Source: Streptomyces sp. TRM68416 (GTDB lineage: Bacteria > Actinomycetota > Actinomycetes > Streptomycetales > Streptomycetaceae). Taken from it: DNA of 64,000 nt. The stretch covers positions 124,001 through 188,000 of the forward strand of contig NZ_JACVWU010000014.1 in assembly GCF_014596915.1 (NCBI RefSeq), read 5' to 3'. The notes beneath the pieces are model-generated. The model saw nothing but the letters and a program-made list of their open reading frames with translations. It ran no database searches and was not told the origin of the DNA. Positions 23,246 through 30,530 of this stretch are shown piece after piece (within the stretch, counting starts at the first letter, position 1; each line of letters starts with the position of its first letter). The position numbers were made by a program, and so were the translations under genes.

Positions 23246-25575
23246 CCGACCAGAAGTCCGCCGGCACGGCCGCCATGGTGCACTCGCCTCCGGGCTACCG
23301 CGTCATCACCGTCGAGGAGGCCGAGAAGCGCTTCCGGGTCTCCGACGACATCGGGTACCCGTACGCCGACTTCGCCGACGAGCAGGAGATCCGCCTGTAC
23401 GAGGGTGGCCTGCACGTCGCCGGGCACCTGGGGCCGGAGGGGGACGACGACTGGGTGCCGTACAACACGATCGTGGACGGGGACCTCACCGTCGACGGCG
23501 ACCTGGACTGGTGGGATCACAGCGGCGGCAACTTCCTCGTGGTCACCGGCAGCCTGCGGGCCCGCAACGTGATCCTGGCCGGCTGCCCGAACGTGGCGGT
23601 GCGGGGCGACCTGGAGGTGACGGGCGGCATCTGCTGTTCCTACGGCGACGACGGCGGCCTCCTCACGGTGTGCGGCAGCACCCGCGCCCAACTCCTCGTC
23701 AGCATGCTCTACTTCAACCTGGTCCTCGCCGAGCAGCCGCAGGCCCTGTTCGTCTCCAGCCGCTACCGCAGCAACTGCCCGGTCGACTTCGACGACGACG
23801 AACTGCACACCCTCCTGCTGCCCGAACTCCTCGACGACCACGGCGAGGCGGACGCGGAAGAGATCGAGCAGGCCCTGCGCGAGGGACGGCAGGTGCTGCG
23901 AGCGGGCGTGCGCCCGAGCCACCTGGCCGCCCTGGAGGAGCTGGACGCCCTGCTGGACCGGGTGGAGGAGGTCACCGAACTCGACCTCTCCGCAAGGAGG
24001 TTGAGGCACTTCCCCCAGCAACTGCTCGCGTTCCCCCGGCTGCGCGTGCTGTCCCTCGCGGACAACCCCGACCTCGGCCGCCTCGACCCGCGCATCGGTG
24101 AGCTCACCGCACTCGAAGAACTCGACGTGTCGGGCACCGGCCTGACCGAACTGCCCGAGTCCGTCGGACGGTTGCCCAACCTCCGCGAGCTGGACATCTC
24201 CGACAACGACTTCACCACCTCCACCGGGCTACCGGACTGCCTCGGCGACCTCGGCCGACTGGAGGCACTGCGCGCCTCGCATCTGACCTGCCACCTCCCC
24301 GAGTCGCTCGCCCGGCTGCGCTCACTGCGCGAGCTGGACCTGTCCCGCTACCGCCAAGGCCGCTACCTCTCCGACACACCCGTCGACCTCCCCGATGTCG
24401 TCACCCGCATGCCCGGATTGCGCTCCCTGGACCTGTCCGGTACCCGGCTGGACTCCGTCCCCGACACCCTGCTCAACCTCACGGAACTGGAGGAACTGAA
24501 CCTCAACGGCAGCCTGTCCGCCCAGGTGTACCGCCTGCCGGAGCTGGCCCGGCTGCCCCGGCTGCGCGTGCTGCGCCTCAGCGGCCACACGCCGTCCACC
24601 GACCAGCGCCCGCCCAGCCGCGACCTGCTCGCCGGCATCTGGGACATCACCACCCTGGAACACCTGGAGATCGACCGCTGGGGCCAGGAGGTCTTCGAGG
24701 GCAACAAGGTCCGCAAGCCCCTCCGGGCCCTCCCGGACTGTGCGTTTGCCCGCACCCCGAACCTGCGCCACGTCGACCTGTCGTTCAACGAACTCACCAC
24801 CCTCCCCGAGCCGTTCTACGCCCTGCGCCACCTGGAATTCGTGGACCTGCGCTACTCCCGGCTCGACCAGCCCACCCGGGAGCGGCTGCGCGGCACCTTC
24901 CCGCACGTCCGCATCGACCTGCGCGACACCGGCACCCGCGGCACCGACGTCGACGACGCGAACTGGCAGGCTGTGCACACCCTGGTCAAGGACGGCGGCG
25001 CCAAGCTCCGGGCCCAGGACCACCAGCAGGCCGCGACCGCCTTCGAAGAGGCCATCGCCCTGTGCGTCCCCGGCTCCCGCTACTCCGACTACGACCAGCT
25101 CTACGCCCACTACGGCCTGGTCGACGCCCTCGGCCACCTCGCCGACCACGCACCGGAACGCGACCGCCCCGCCATGGCCGTCAAGCTCATCCGGTACGCC
25201 GAACAGGCGCTCGCGCTGATACCCGGCACGATCTGGCACTTAACCGACGAGGGTGCCTTCCAGGAGGAGGTCAAGCGCCGCACCGGCAACGCCCTCGCCT
25301 GGCACCTGCTGCACAGCGGCGAACCGGAGCGCGCGCTGACGGCCGTGGAACAGGCCCTGACGGTCGCCTCCGCCCCGGAGTACGACTTCATCCGCGACAC
25401 TCAGGTCCGCGTCCTGCTCGCCCTCGGCCGCACCGAAGACGCCTACCGCGTCGCCGACCGGGTCCTCACCCGCGACCCCTCCTTCGACGACCTGACCGAC
25501 ATCGCGGCCCTGCCCGAGTTCCAGTCGTGGCGCCGGGAACAGCGCACCCACCGGGCCCTCGGAGGCGGTCGATGA
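23242..25575 (+). CDS. Beta-solenoid / leucine-rich-repeat / TPR-like three-domain protein, paralogue 2 (TTA codon)
   Basis: A 777-aa protein, ATG 23242 overlapping the previous stop. Domain for domain it repeats the upstream protein: HSPPGYRVITVEEAEKRF opening, beta coils to about 180 (TIVDGDLTVDGDLDWW, FLVVTGSLRARNVILAG), leucine-rich repeats about 235-545, helical tail to the end (RTGNALAWHLLHSGEPERAL). It contains a TTA leucine codon at 25240-25242 (residue 667), the only one I noticed in the window, so full translation should need the bldA tRNA. Tandem duplication with divergence is the simplest origin. Confidence 0.75.
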   Translation: MTDQKSAGTAAMVHSPPGYRVITVEEAEKRFRVSDDIGYPYADFADEQEIRLYEGGLHVAGHLGPEGDDDWVPYNTIVDGDLTVDGDLDWWDHSGGNFLVVTGSLRARNVILAGCPNVAVRGDLEVTGGICCSYGDDGGLLTVCGSTRAQLLVSMLYFNLVLAEQPQALFVSSRYRSNCPVDFDDDELHTLLLPELLDDHGEADAEEIEQALREGRQVLRAGVRPSHLAALEELDALLDRVEEVTELDLSARRLRHFPQQLLAFPRLRVLSLADNPDLGRLDPRIGELTALEELDVSGTGLTELPESVGRLPNLRELDISDNDFTTSTGLPDCLGDLGRLEALRASHLTCHLPESLARLRSLRELDLSRYRQGRYLSDTPVDLPDVVTRMPGLRSLDLSGTRLDSVPDTLLNLTELEELNLNGSLSAQVYRLPELARLPRLRVLRLSGHTPSTDQRPPSRDLLAGIWDITTLEHLEIDRWGQEVFEGNKVRKPLRALPDCAFARTPNLRHVDLSFNELTTLPEPFYALRHLEFVDLRYSRLDQPTRERLRGTFPHVRIDLRDTGTRGTDVDDANWQAVHTLVKDGGAKLRAQDHQQAATAFEEAIALCVPGSRYSDYDQLYAHYGLVDALGHLADHAPERDRPAMAVKLIRYAEQALALIPGTIWHLTDEGAFQEEVKRRTGNALAWHLLHSGEPERALTAVEQALTVASAPEYDFIRDTQVRVLLALGRTEDAYRVADRVLTRDPSFDDLTDIAALPEFQSWRREQRTHRALGGGR

Positions 25576-25620
25576 CTCCCGAACCCGCGGCCGTGGCCCT
25601 GGCGCGCTGCGGCCGGTTCA
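25572..25620 (+). pseudogene. Possible cut-off fourth gene of the operon
   Basis: An ATG at 25572 overlaps the preceding stop as ATGA, exactly like the earlier junction, and reads MTPEPAAVALARCGRF. After about 16 codons the sequence becomes the 3' end of the convergent GNAT gene and sense is lost. This may be the beginning of a gene removed by deletion, or only chance. Confidence 0.2.
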
Positions 25621-26097
25621 GGAGCTGTGCGAAACCTCGTCCGTGCAGTCCTGTGCGTTCTCTTCGCCACTTCCGTGCATCGAGCGGTACATGCCGATCG
25701 AGCCGTGCGCGGCGGTGTCGGCGAAGCCGAACTTCTCGTAGAGGAAGCGCGCAGGTCCGTCCGCGATCAGCGAGACATATGCCGTGGCGGGCGCCCGGCG
25801 TTCCAGTTCCTCGACGAGCGCGGCCATGATGCGCTTGCCGAGCCCTCGCCCCTGATGCGCGGGATGTACGCATACATCGACTATCTGAAACGCGGTGCCG
25901 CCGTCACCGATGATCCGCCCCATGCCTATGGGCTCGCTCTCGTAGGAGAGGACCACGCCGTACCACGTGTGGGGCAACGCGAGCGCGACCGCTTCGGGGG
26001 CTTTGTCGGAGAGTCCGGCGTCGGTACGCAGGCGGCGGAAGATCTCGACGGAAGGTACGTCCGCACGCAGCGTGTAATGACCGCTCAGGTGATTCAT
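25618..26097 (-). CDS. GNAT-family N-acetyltransferase
   Basis: A 159-aa protein, MNHLSGHYTLRADVPSVEIF at the start. The acetyl-CoA site is clear: IVDVCVHPAHQGRGLGKRIM (V/I-x-x-x-x-Q/R-G-x-G/A), followed by ALVEELERRAP and the final strand with FLYEKFGFADTAAHG. The substrate is unknown; PIGMGRIIGDGGTAFQI resembles enzymes that acetylate small amines. It converges on the solenoid operon with only about 40 nt between stops, and nothing links it functionally. Confidence 0.85.
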   Translation of the reverse strand: MNHLSGHYTLRADVPSVEIFRRLRTDAGLSDKAPEAVALALPHTWYGVVLSYESEPIGMGRIIGDGGTAFQIVDVCVHPAHQGRGLGKRIMAALVEELERRAPATAYVSLIADGPARFLYEKFGFADTAAHGSIGMYRSMHGSGEENAQDCTDEVSHSS

Positions 26098-26258
26098 GTA
26101 TTACATGCTAGGGCGTGTGTCCTGCCGCGAACAAGCCGCGCATGGTCGTCACCGGCGCACCGGCCGGTCGGCGGCCGCCCCCCGGGAACCGCCGGACCGC
26201 CCCGCGCACTCTGTGAGGGAGTCGGCCCTGTTGAACCACGTACACATGGGGGTTGTTT

Positions 26259-27344
26259 GTGAGCCAGGTGCTCTATGGCGAGCGGTCGTGGAACCCGCTG
26301 GCGCGAACCGTCGAGCTGACCGAGGACGGCCTGCGCCGGGGCGGCAGCGTCATGCCGCTGCACGAGCTGAACCTCGCCGCCATGGCCGAGGCGTTCCAGC
26401 GCGGATACTGGCTCGGCGGCGGCGGGGCGGAACGCCCGCTGGAGCGGCTTGCGGACGGTCCCGGCGTCGTTCCGGTGACCAGGGTGACGGGTACCACCCA
26501 GCCGGTGAAGGTGCGCCGGGCCGAGGAGTTCGCCCGCATGCTGGGGGAGACGGCGGTACGGCACTGCGGCGGGCCGGAGCAGGTCGCCGCCCTGGGCGCG
26601 AGGGCCCGCGCCGAAGGCGTACCGCTGTGGATCGCGCGCCGGTTCGCGCCCGGGCCCGTCGGGCCGATCACCGTGGCCGTGGACCGGCGCCTGGTGCGGG
26701 TGGACGTGTGGGGGCCGCACGCTCCCGTCGTACGCATCCGGGCCCCGTTCGGCTTCCACCGCGACTCCTCCGACCCCGCCCAAGGGCTGCGGCTGACCGT
26801 CGGAGAGGCGCCGGCAGAGCTCAGGCTCATCCGGAAGAAGCGCAAGTCCAGGCGGCGAGTGGAGGTCCAACTCCCCGGACAGAGCTGGGTGTTGCAGCGG
26901 GAGAGCGCCAAGGCCTCGCTGCTGCTGCGCGACGAACGGCCCGTCGCCCTGCTGACGCGGCCGCAGCGGCGGCAACTGCCCGAGCCCGGCACGGTCCTGC
27001 TGCCGCTGACCCCCGTGCGGTACGAGAGCGGCGATCCGCTGGACGCCGTCATGGCACAGGCCTTCGCGGTCGCCTTCGGGCTCGGGGACACGACCGGAGC
27101 GGCACGGTTCCGGGCCGAGAGGCGCCGCTTCGACGACGGTGAGCCGGGTGAGCCGGTCGCCGTCGACGCATGGTGGGACCGCCCCTGGTTCAGCAACCTC
27201 GGGACCGGCCGGGACGACAACGAACCCGGCGGCTCCGACGGCTGGGGCGCGGACGGCGGCGACGGCGGCGACTCCGGCGGCGGCGACGGCGGAGGAAGCG
27301 ACGGTGGGGGCGGCGACGGCGGCGGGGGCGGCGGGGGCGACTAG
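26259..27344 (+). CDS. Hypothetical protein with Gly/Asp/Ser-rich tail
   Basis: A 361-aa protein from GTG 26259 (VSQVLYGERSWNPLARTVEL), chosen because GGGGG at 26247-26252 gives a ribosome site about 6 nt away. The body has ELTEDGLRRGGSVMPLHEL and several predicted strands with basic loops (LIRKKRKSRRRVEVQLPGQS). The last 50 residues are almost only G, D and S. No signal peptide or transmembrane segment is evident. I do not recognise the family. The gap 26098-26258 contains only its upstream region. Confidence 0.6.
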   Translation: MSQVLYGERSWNPLARTVELTEDGLRRGGSVMPLHELNLAAMAEAFQRGYWLGGGGAERPLERLADGPGVVPVTRVTGTTQPVKVRRAEEFARMLGETAVRHCGGPEQVAALGARARAEGVPLWIARRFAPGPVGPITVAVDRRLVRVDVWGPHAPVVRIRAPFGFHRDSSDPAQGLRLTVGEAPAELRLIRKKRKSRRRVEVQLPGQSWVLQRESAKASLLLRDERPVALLTRPQRRQLPEPGTVLLPLTPVRYESGDPLDAVMAQAFAVAFGLGDTTGAARFRAERRRFDDGEPGEPVAVDAWWDRPWFSNLGTGRDDNEPGGSDGWGADGGDGGDSGGGDGGGSDGGGGDGGGGGGGD

Positions 27345-27387
27345 GAACGCCGGTCCCCGGGGTCCCGGACCCGTGCAGGTGGCCCTG

Positions 27388-27425
27388 TTCGACGTATCAC
27401 GGCTGTTGATCTAGCCTTCGGGCGC
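27388..27425 (+). promoter_or_regulatory. Likely leaderless promoter of the ridA-like gene
   Basis: TTCGAC (27388-27393), 18 nt, then TAGCCT (27412-27417), 8 nt before the ATG at 27426. Initiation would fall at about the ATG, and no ribosome site is visible. Confidence 0.4.
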
Positions 27426-27842
27426 ATGACAGAGCGACGCGCGATCCTCAGCGGCTCGACCTTTGAGGACCAGATCGGTTACGCCCGTGCCGTGATCGAC
27501 GGCGACTGGGTGCATGTGTCCGGGACGACCGGGTTCGACTACGCCACCATGACGATCTCCGACGACGTGGTGGAGCAGGCCGAGCAGTGCCTGCGCAACA
27601 TCGAGTCCGCCCTGGCCGAGGCCGGATGCACCTTCGCCGATGTGGTGCGCGTGCGCTACCTGCTGCCCGACCGCGACGACTTCGAGCCCTGCTGGCCGGT
27701 CCTGCGCCGCTGCTTCGGCGAGGTGCGACCGGCCGCGACGATGCTCGTGTGCGGTCTCGCCGACCCCCGCATGAAGATCGAGATAGAGGTGTACGCGCGC
27801 CGGCACACCCCGGCGCTCGGGGCGGAGCCGAGCGCTCACTAG
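27426..27842 (+). CDS. RidA-family protein (YjgF/YER057c/UK114)
   Basis: A 138-aa protein with the family layout: IGYARAVIDGDWVHVSGTTG, QCLRNIESALAEAGCTFADV, VRVRYLLPDRDDFE, FGEVRPAATMLVCGLADPRM and KIEIEVYAR. RidA proteins are small trimers that hydrolyse reactive enamines/imines from PLP enzymes; the usual catalytic Arg position appears as Met-Lys here (PRMKIEIE), so activity may differ. Monocistronic, facing the TOPRIM gene tail to tail. Confidence 0.85.
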   Translation: MTERRAILSGSTFEDQIGYARAVIDGDWVHVSGTTGFDYATMTISDDVVEQAEQCLRNIESALAEAGCTFADVVRVRYLLPDRDDFEPCWPVLRRCFGEVRPAATMLVCGLADPRMKIEIEVYARRHTPALGAEPSAH

Positions 27843-27843
27843 C

Positions 27844-27870
27844 AGGCGCCCGTCGCCTCGGCGCGGGCGT
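27844..27870. terminator. Possible bidirectional terminator between convergent genes
   Basis: GGCGCCCG (27844-27851) can pair with CGGGCGTC (27863-27870), with one G-U pair, across an 11-nt loop. It lies exactly between the stops of the ridA-like gene (+) and the TOPRIM gene (-). There is no T tract, as usual in this kind of genome. Confidence 0.4.
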
Positions 27871-28487
27871 CAGAGGACGGCCAGCAGGTCGTCGAGCGGG
27901 GCCGGGACGTGGGTGGGGTCGAGAGCCTCGACGAGGACACGGCCGTAGTGGATCTTGCGGCCTTTCTTCGTGCCGAAGAAGCGTCTGAACTGCTGTTCCG
28001 GGGCGCGGCCCTGCTGTGCGGGCTGGCGCAGGAAGGTCTGCAAGGGGCGCAGGTCGCCCTGTTCCTGGACGAGTTCCGCCACCCGCGTCAGCCCCAGGGC
28101 GCGGATGAGCTCGTCCTCCAGGTCGGCGGCGCAGACGAAGAAGCCGTTCGGGGCCGCACCGGCGCGTTCGAAGCCGCGGGCGTAGTACGGGCGCTCCGCC
28201 TCGTCGCACAGGCCCGTGAGGCGCAAGCCCAGGCCGGGCGGGCCGAGGAGTTGGGCGTAGCGCCCGACGCTCATCGCGCCGCCGATCGACAGGACGCAGA
28301 TTCCCTCGGCCTCCAGATCCCGGCCGCGGCGGTCGGCCAGCGCGTTGACCGCCGCGACGTCGCTCAGCCCTTCCAGCAGGACGGCGGTCCGCACAGGCAG
28401 CCGCGCGCACAGTTCGTGCGCGGGAGCGCCGGGGCCACCCGCCGCCCATGCGGTAACCGCGTCCCGGAACGCCCCCATGTCAGCCAT
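27870..28487 (-). CDS. Stand-alone TOPRIM nucleotidyl-transferase/hydrolase domain protein (OLD-like)
   Basis: A 205-aa protein. VLLEGLSDVAAVNAL carries the conserved Glu of TOPRIM motif 1, SIGGAMSVGRYAQLLG is the glycine turn, and LTGLCDEAE and FFVCAADLEDELI supply the acidic residues. The C-terminus has FRRFFGTKKGRKIHYG. In OLD nucleases this domain follows an ABC-type ATPase, which is missing here, and no partner lies nearby. It may be a small nuclease or a primase-like factor; the activity is not certain. Confidence 0.75.
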   Translation of the reverse strand: MADMGAFRDAVTAWAAGGPGAPAHELCARLPVRTAVLLEGLSDVAAVNALADRRGRDLEAEGICVLSIGGAMSVGRYAQLLGPPGLGLRLTGLCDEAERPYYARGFERAGAAPNGFFVCAADLEDELIRALGLTRVAELVQEQGDLRPLQTFLRQPAQQGRAPEQQFRRFFGTKKGRKIHYGRVLVEALDPTHVPAPLDDLLAVL

Positions 28488-28846
28488 GGGGGGAGTGTCG
28501 GTCAGTTCCGGCCGCGGCGCGAGCGGATTTCCGCCGGTGCGCCCTCGCCGGTGCCCCGGGTACGCCCTCCGCAGGGCGCGCCGACAGCGGCACCGGCTCC
28601 CTCACCCGCTCGGCCCACCCGCATGGTGAACGCCCGCTCCCCGTCGCAGAGTCGAACCACCGCTGGTCCGACGCGGCTGCGCGCACCGCCAGGGGAGAGG
28701 AGACGCGTGATACCGCTGCACCCGAACGACCCACACCCTCCGGGCACCTCCGGCGTCCCGCCCCCGTCCGTGCCGCCCCCTCCGCCTCCGCCCCGCGCGG
28801 CCGCACCGAGCCGCGTCCGCCCGTACGCATCCCCCACCGAGGTGTC
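28488..28846. other. Non-coding gap upstream of the aspartate operon
   Basis: This 359-nt gap separates the TOPRIM gene (-) from the first AspT gene (+). It contains a Pro-codon-rich C tract (28738-28800) and no reading frame with sensible composition. I see no clear promoter, hairpin or known riboswitch. A GAGGTG ribosome site sits about 6 nt before the ATG at 28847. Confidence 0.5.
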
Positions 28847-30526
28847 ATGGGTGTCATCAAGGACCATCCGGAACTGGCGCTCTTTCTCTGCCTGGCCGCC
28901 GGTTACCTGGTCGGCAAGCTGCGGGTCGGCCCCATCGCGCTGGGCGGCATCGCCGGCACGCTGATCGTCGCGCTGCTGCTGGGCGCGTGGACGGAGGCCG
29001 AGGTCTCCGACGACGTGAAGACGGTGTTCTTCGCGATCTTCATCTTCTCGCTCGGCTACATGGCGGGACCGCAGTTCTTCGCCAACCTCAACCGCAAGGG
29101 CCTGCGGTTCGGGGTGCTGTGTCTGATCGAGCTGGTCTGCGTGGTCTCGATCGCGTACGGGCTGGCCAAGGCGTTCGACCTCGACGTCGGCACCGCCTCC
29201 GGCATCCTCGCGGGCGCCGCCACCGAGTCCGCGGTGGTCGGCACGGCGACCGAGTCGATCGGCAAGCTCACCGGGCTGACGGCCGCCCAGATCGACGAGT
29301 ACCAGGGCAACGTGGCCACCGCCTACACGGTCTGCTACCTCTTCGGCCTGATCACGATCGTGCTGTACAGCAGCCAGATCATGCCGATGCTGCTGCGCAT
29401 CGACCTCCGGGAGGCCTCCCGCGAGCTGTGGCAGACGATGCGCGGCGGCAAGGGCGCCCTGGAGAGCGACGAACTGCCCGGCCTGCCCGGCATGGTGAGC
29501 CGTACCTATCTGGTGACCACCGGCGACGGCCTGCGGGTCGGCGAGCTGCAGGCCCTGGACGGCGGACTCGTCACCGTCGAGGCCGTCAAACGCGGCAGCC
29601 GGACCCTCACCGTCGATCCGGACCTCGAACTCACCCTCTCCGACCTGGTCCTGGTCGTCGGCCGCCGCGCCGCCGTCATCGACGCGGGCCGCCACCTCGG
29701 CCCCGAGACCTCCGGCATCCCCGGCGTGGAGACCCCGCTGGCCACCAAGCAGGTGTCCGTCACCGAGAAGTCCACCGCAGGCCTGACCATCGACGAAGTG
29801 CGCACGCGGCACCCGGAGTTCACCGCCTCCGGGGTGTACATCACCGAAGTCGTCCGCAACGAGCAGCACATGCCGGCGTCCGGTGAGACCGTCCTGGAAC
29901 GCGGCGACGTGCTCACCCTGGTCGGCGCCCGCTCGGGCCTGGACCGGCTGGTGAAAAAGATCGGCGCGGTGGTCAGGAACGACGCCGCCGACTTCATCTA
30001 CATCGGCTTCGGCATCGTCGCCGGCTCCCTGCTCGGCCAGATCATCGTCCACGCCGGGGACGTACCCCTGTCCCTGGGCACCGGCGGCGGCTGCCTGATC
30101 TCCGGTCTGCTCTTCGGCTGGTTCCGCTCCCTGCGGCAGACCTTCGGCGCGTTCCCCACCCAGGCCGCGACCACCCTGAAGGACATGGGCCTGGCCGTCT
30201 TCATCGCCTGCACCGGCCTGACCTCCGGCCCGCAGGCCTGGCCCCTGCTGAAGGAGTACGGCGCGCTGCTGCCGTTCGCGGGCATCGCCATGGTGCTGAT
30301 CCCGGCGACCCTCTCCCTGATCGTCGGCCTGAAACTGCTGAAGATCGAGAAGCCGTTGCTGATCGGTGCCATCGCGGGCCAGCAGTGCTCCACGCCCGCC
30401 ATCACCGCCATCAGCCAGGTCTCCCAGTCCACCGTGCCCCTGCTCGGCTACACGATCACCTACACCCTCTCCAACTTCCTGCTACCGCTGACCGGCCCGA
30501 TTCTCGTCGGCATCCTGGGAGCGTGA
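28847..30526 (+). CDS. aspT: AspT-family aspartate:alanine-type exchanger 1
   Basis: A 559-aa membrane protein. N-terminal block of helices (LALFLCLAAGYLVGKLRVG, TLIVALLLGAWTEA, FFAIFIFSLGYMAGPQFFAN), two central cytoplasmic RCK/TrkA-C-like domains (LRVGELQALDGGLVTVEAVK; GLTIDEVRTRHPEFTASGVY), then a second helix block. Length and layout match Tetragenococcus AspT (about 540 aa). Family role: electrogenic exchange of aspartate for alanine, which with a decarboxylase generates proton-motive force. First of three genes; the next start follows by 4 nt. Confidence 0.88.
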   Translation: MGVIKDHPELALFLCLAAGYLVGKLRVGPIALGGIAGTLIVALLLGAWTEAEVSDDVKTVFFAIFIFSLGYMAGPQFFANLNRKGLRFGVLCLIELVCVVSIAYGLAKAFDLDVGTASGILAGAATESAVVGTATESIGKLTGLTAAQIDEYQGNVATAYTVCYLFGLITIVLYSSQIMPMLLRIDLREASRELWQTMRGGKGALESDELPGLPGMVSRTYLVTTGDGLRVGELQALDGGLVTVEAVKRGSRTLTVDPDLELTLSDLVLVVGRRAAVIDAGRHLGPETSGIPGVETPLATKQVSVTEKSTAGLTIDEVRTRHPEFTASGVYITEVVRNEQHMPASGETVLERGDVLTLVGARSGLDRLVKKIGAVVRNDAADFIYIGFGIVAGSLLGQIIVHAGDVPLSLGTGGGCLISGLLFGWFRSLRQTFGAFPTQAATTLKDMGLAVFIACTGLTSGPQAWPLLKEYGALLPFAGIAMVLIPATLSLIVGLKLLKIEKPLLIGAIAGQQCSTPAITAISQVSQSTVPLLGYTITYTLSNFLLPLTGPILVGILGA

Positions 30527-30530
30527 CCCG

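Noticed and set aside
25062..25829. + strand 255-codon frame over the end of the solenoid operon
   Set aside because: R/P-rich out-of-frame shadow of the 23242 gene and of the convergent GNAT gene.
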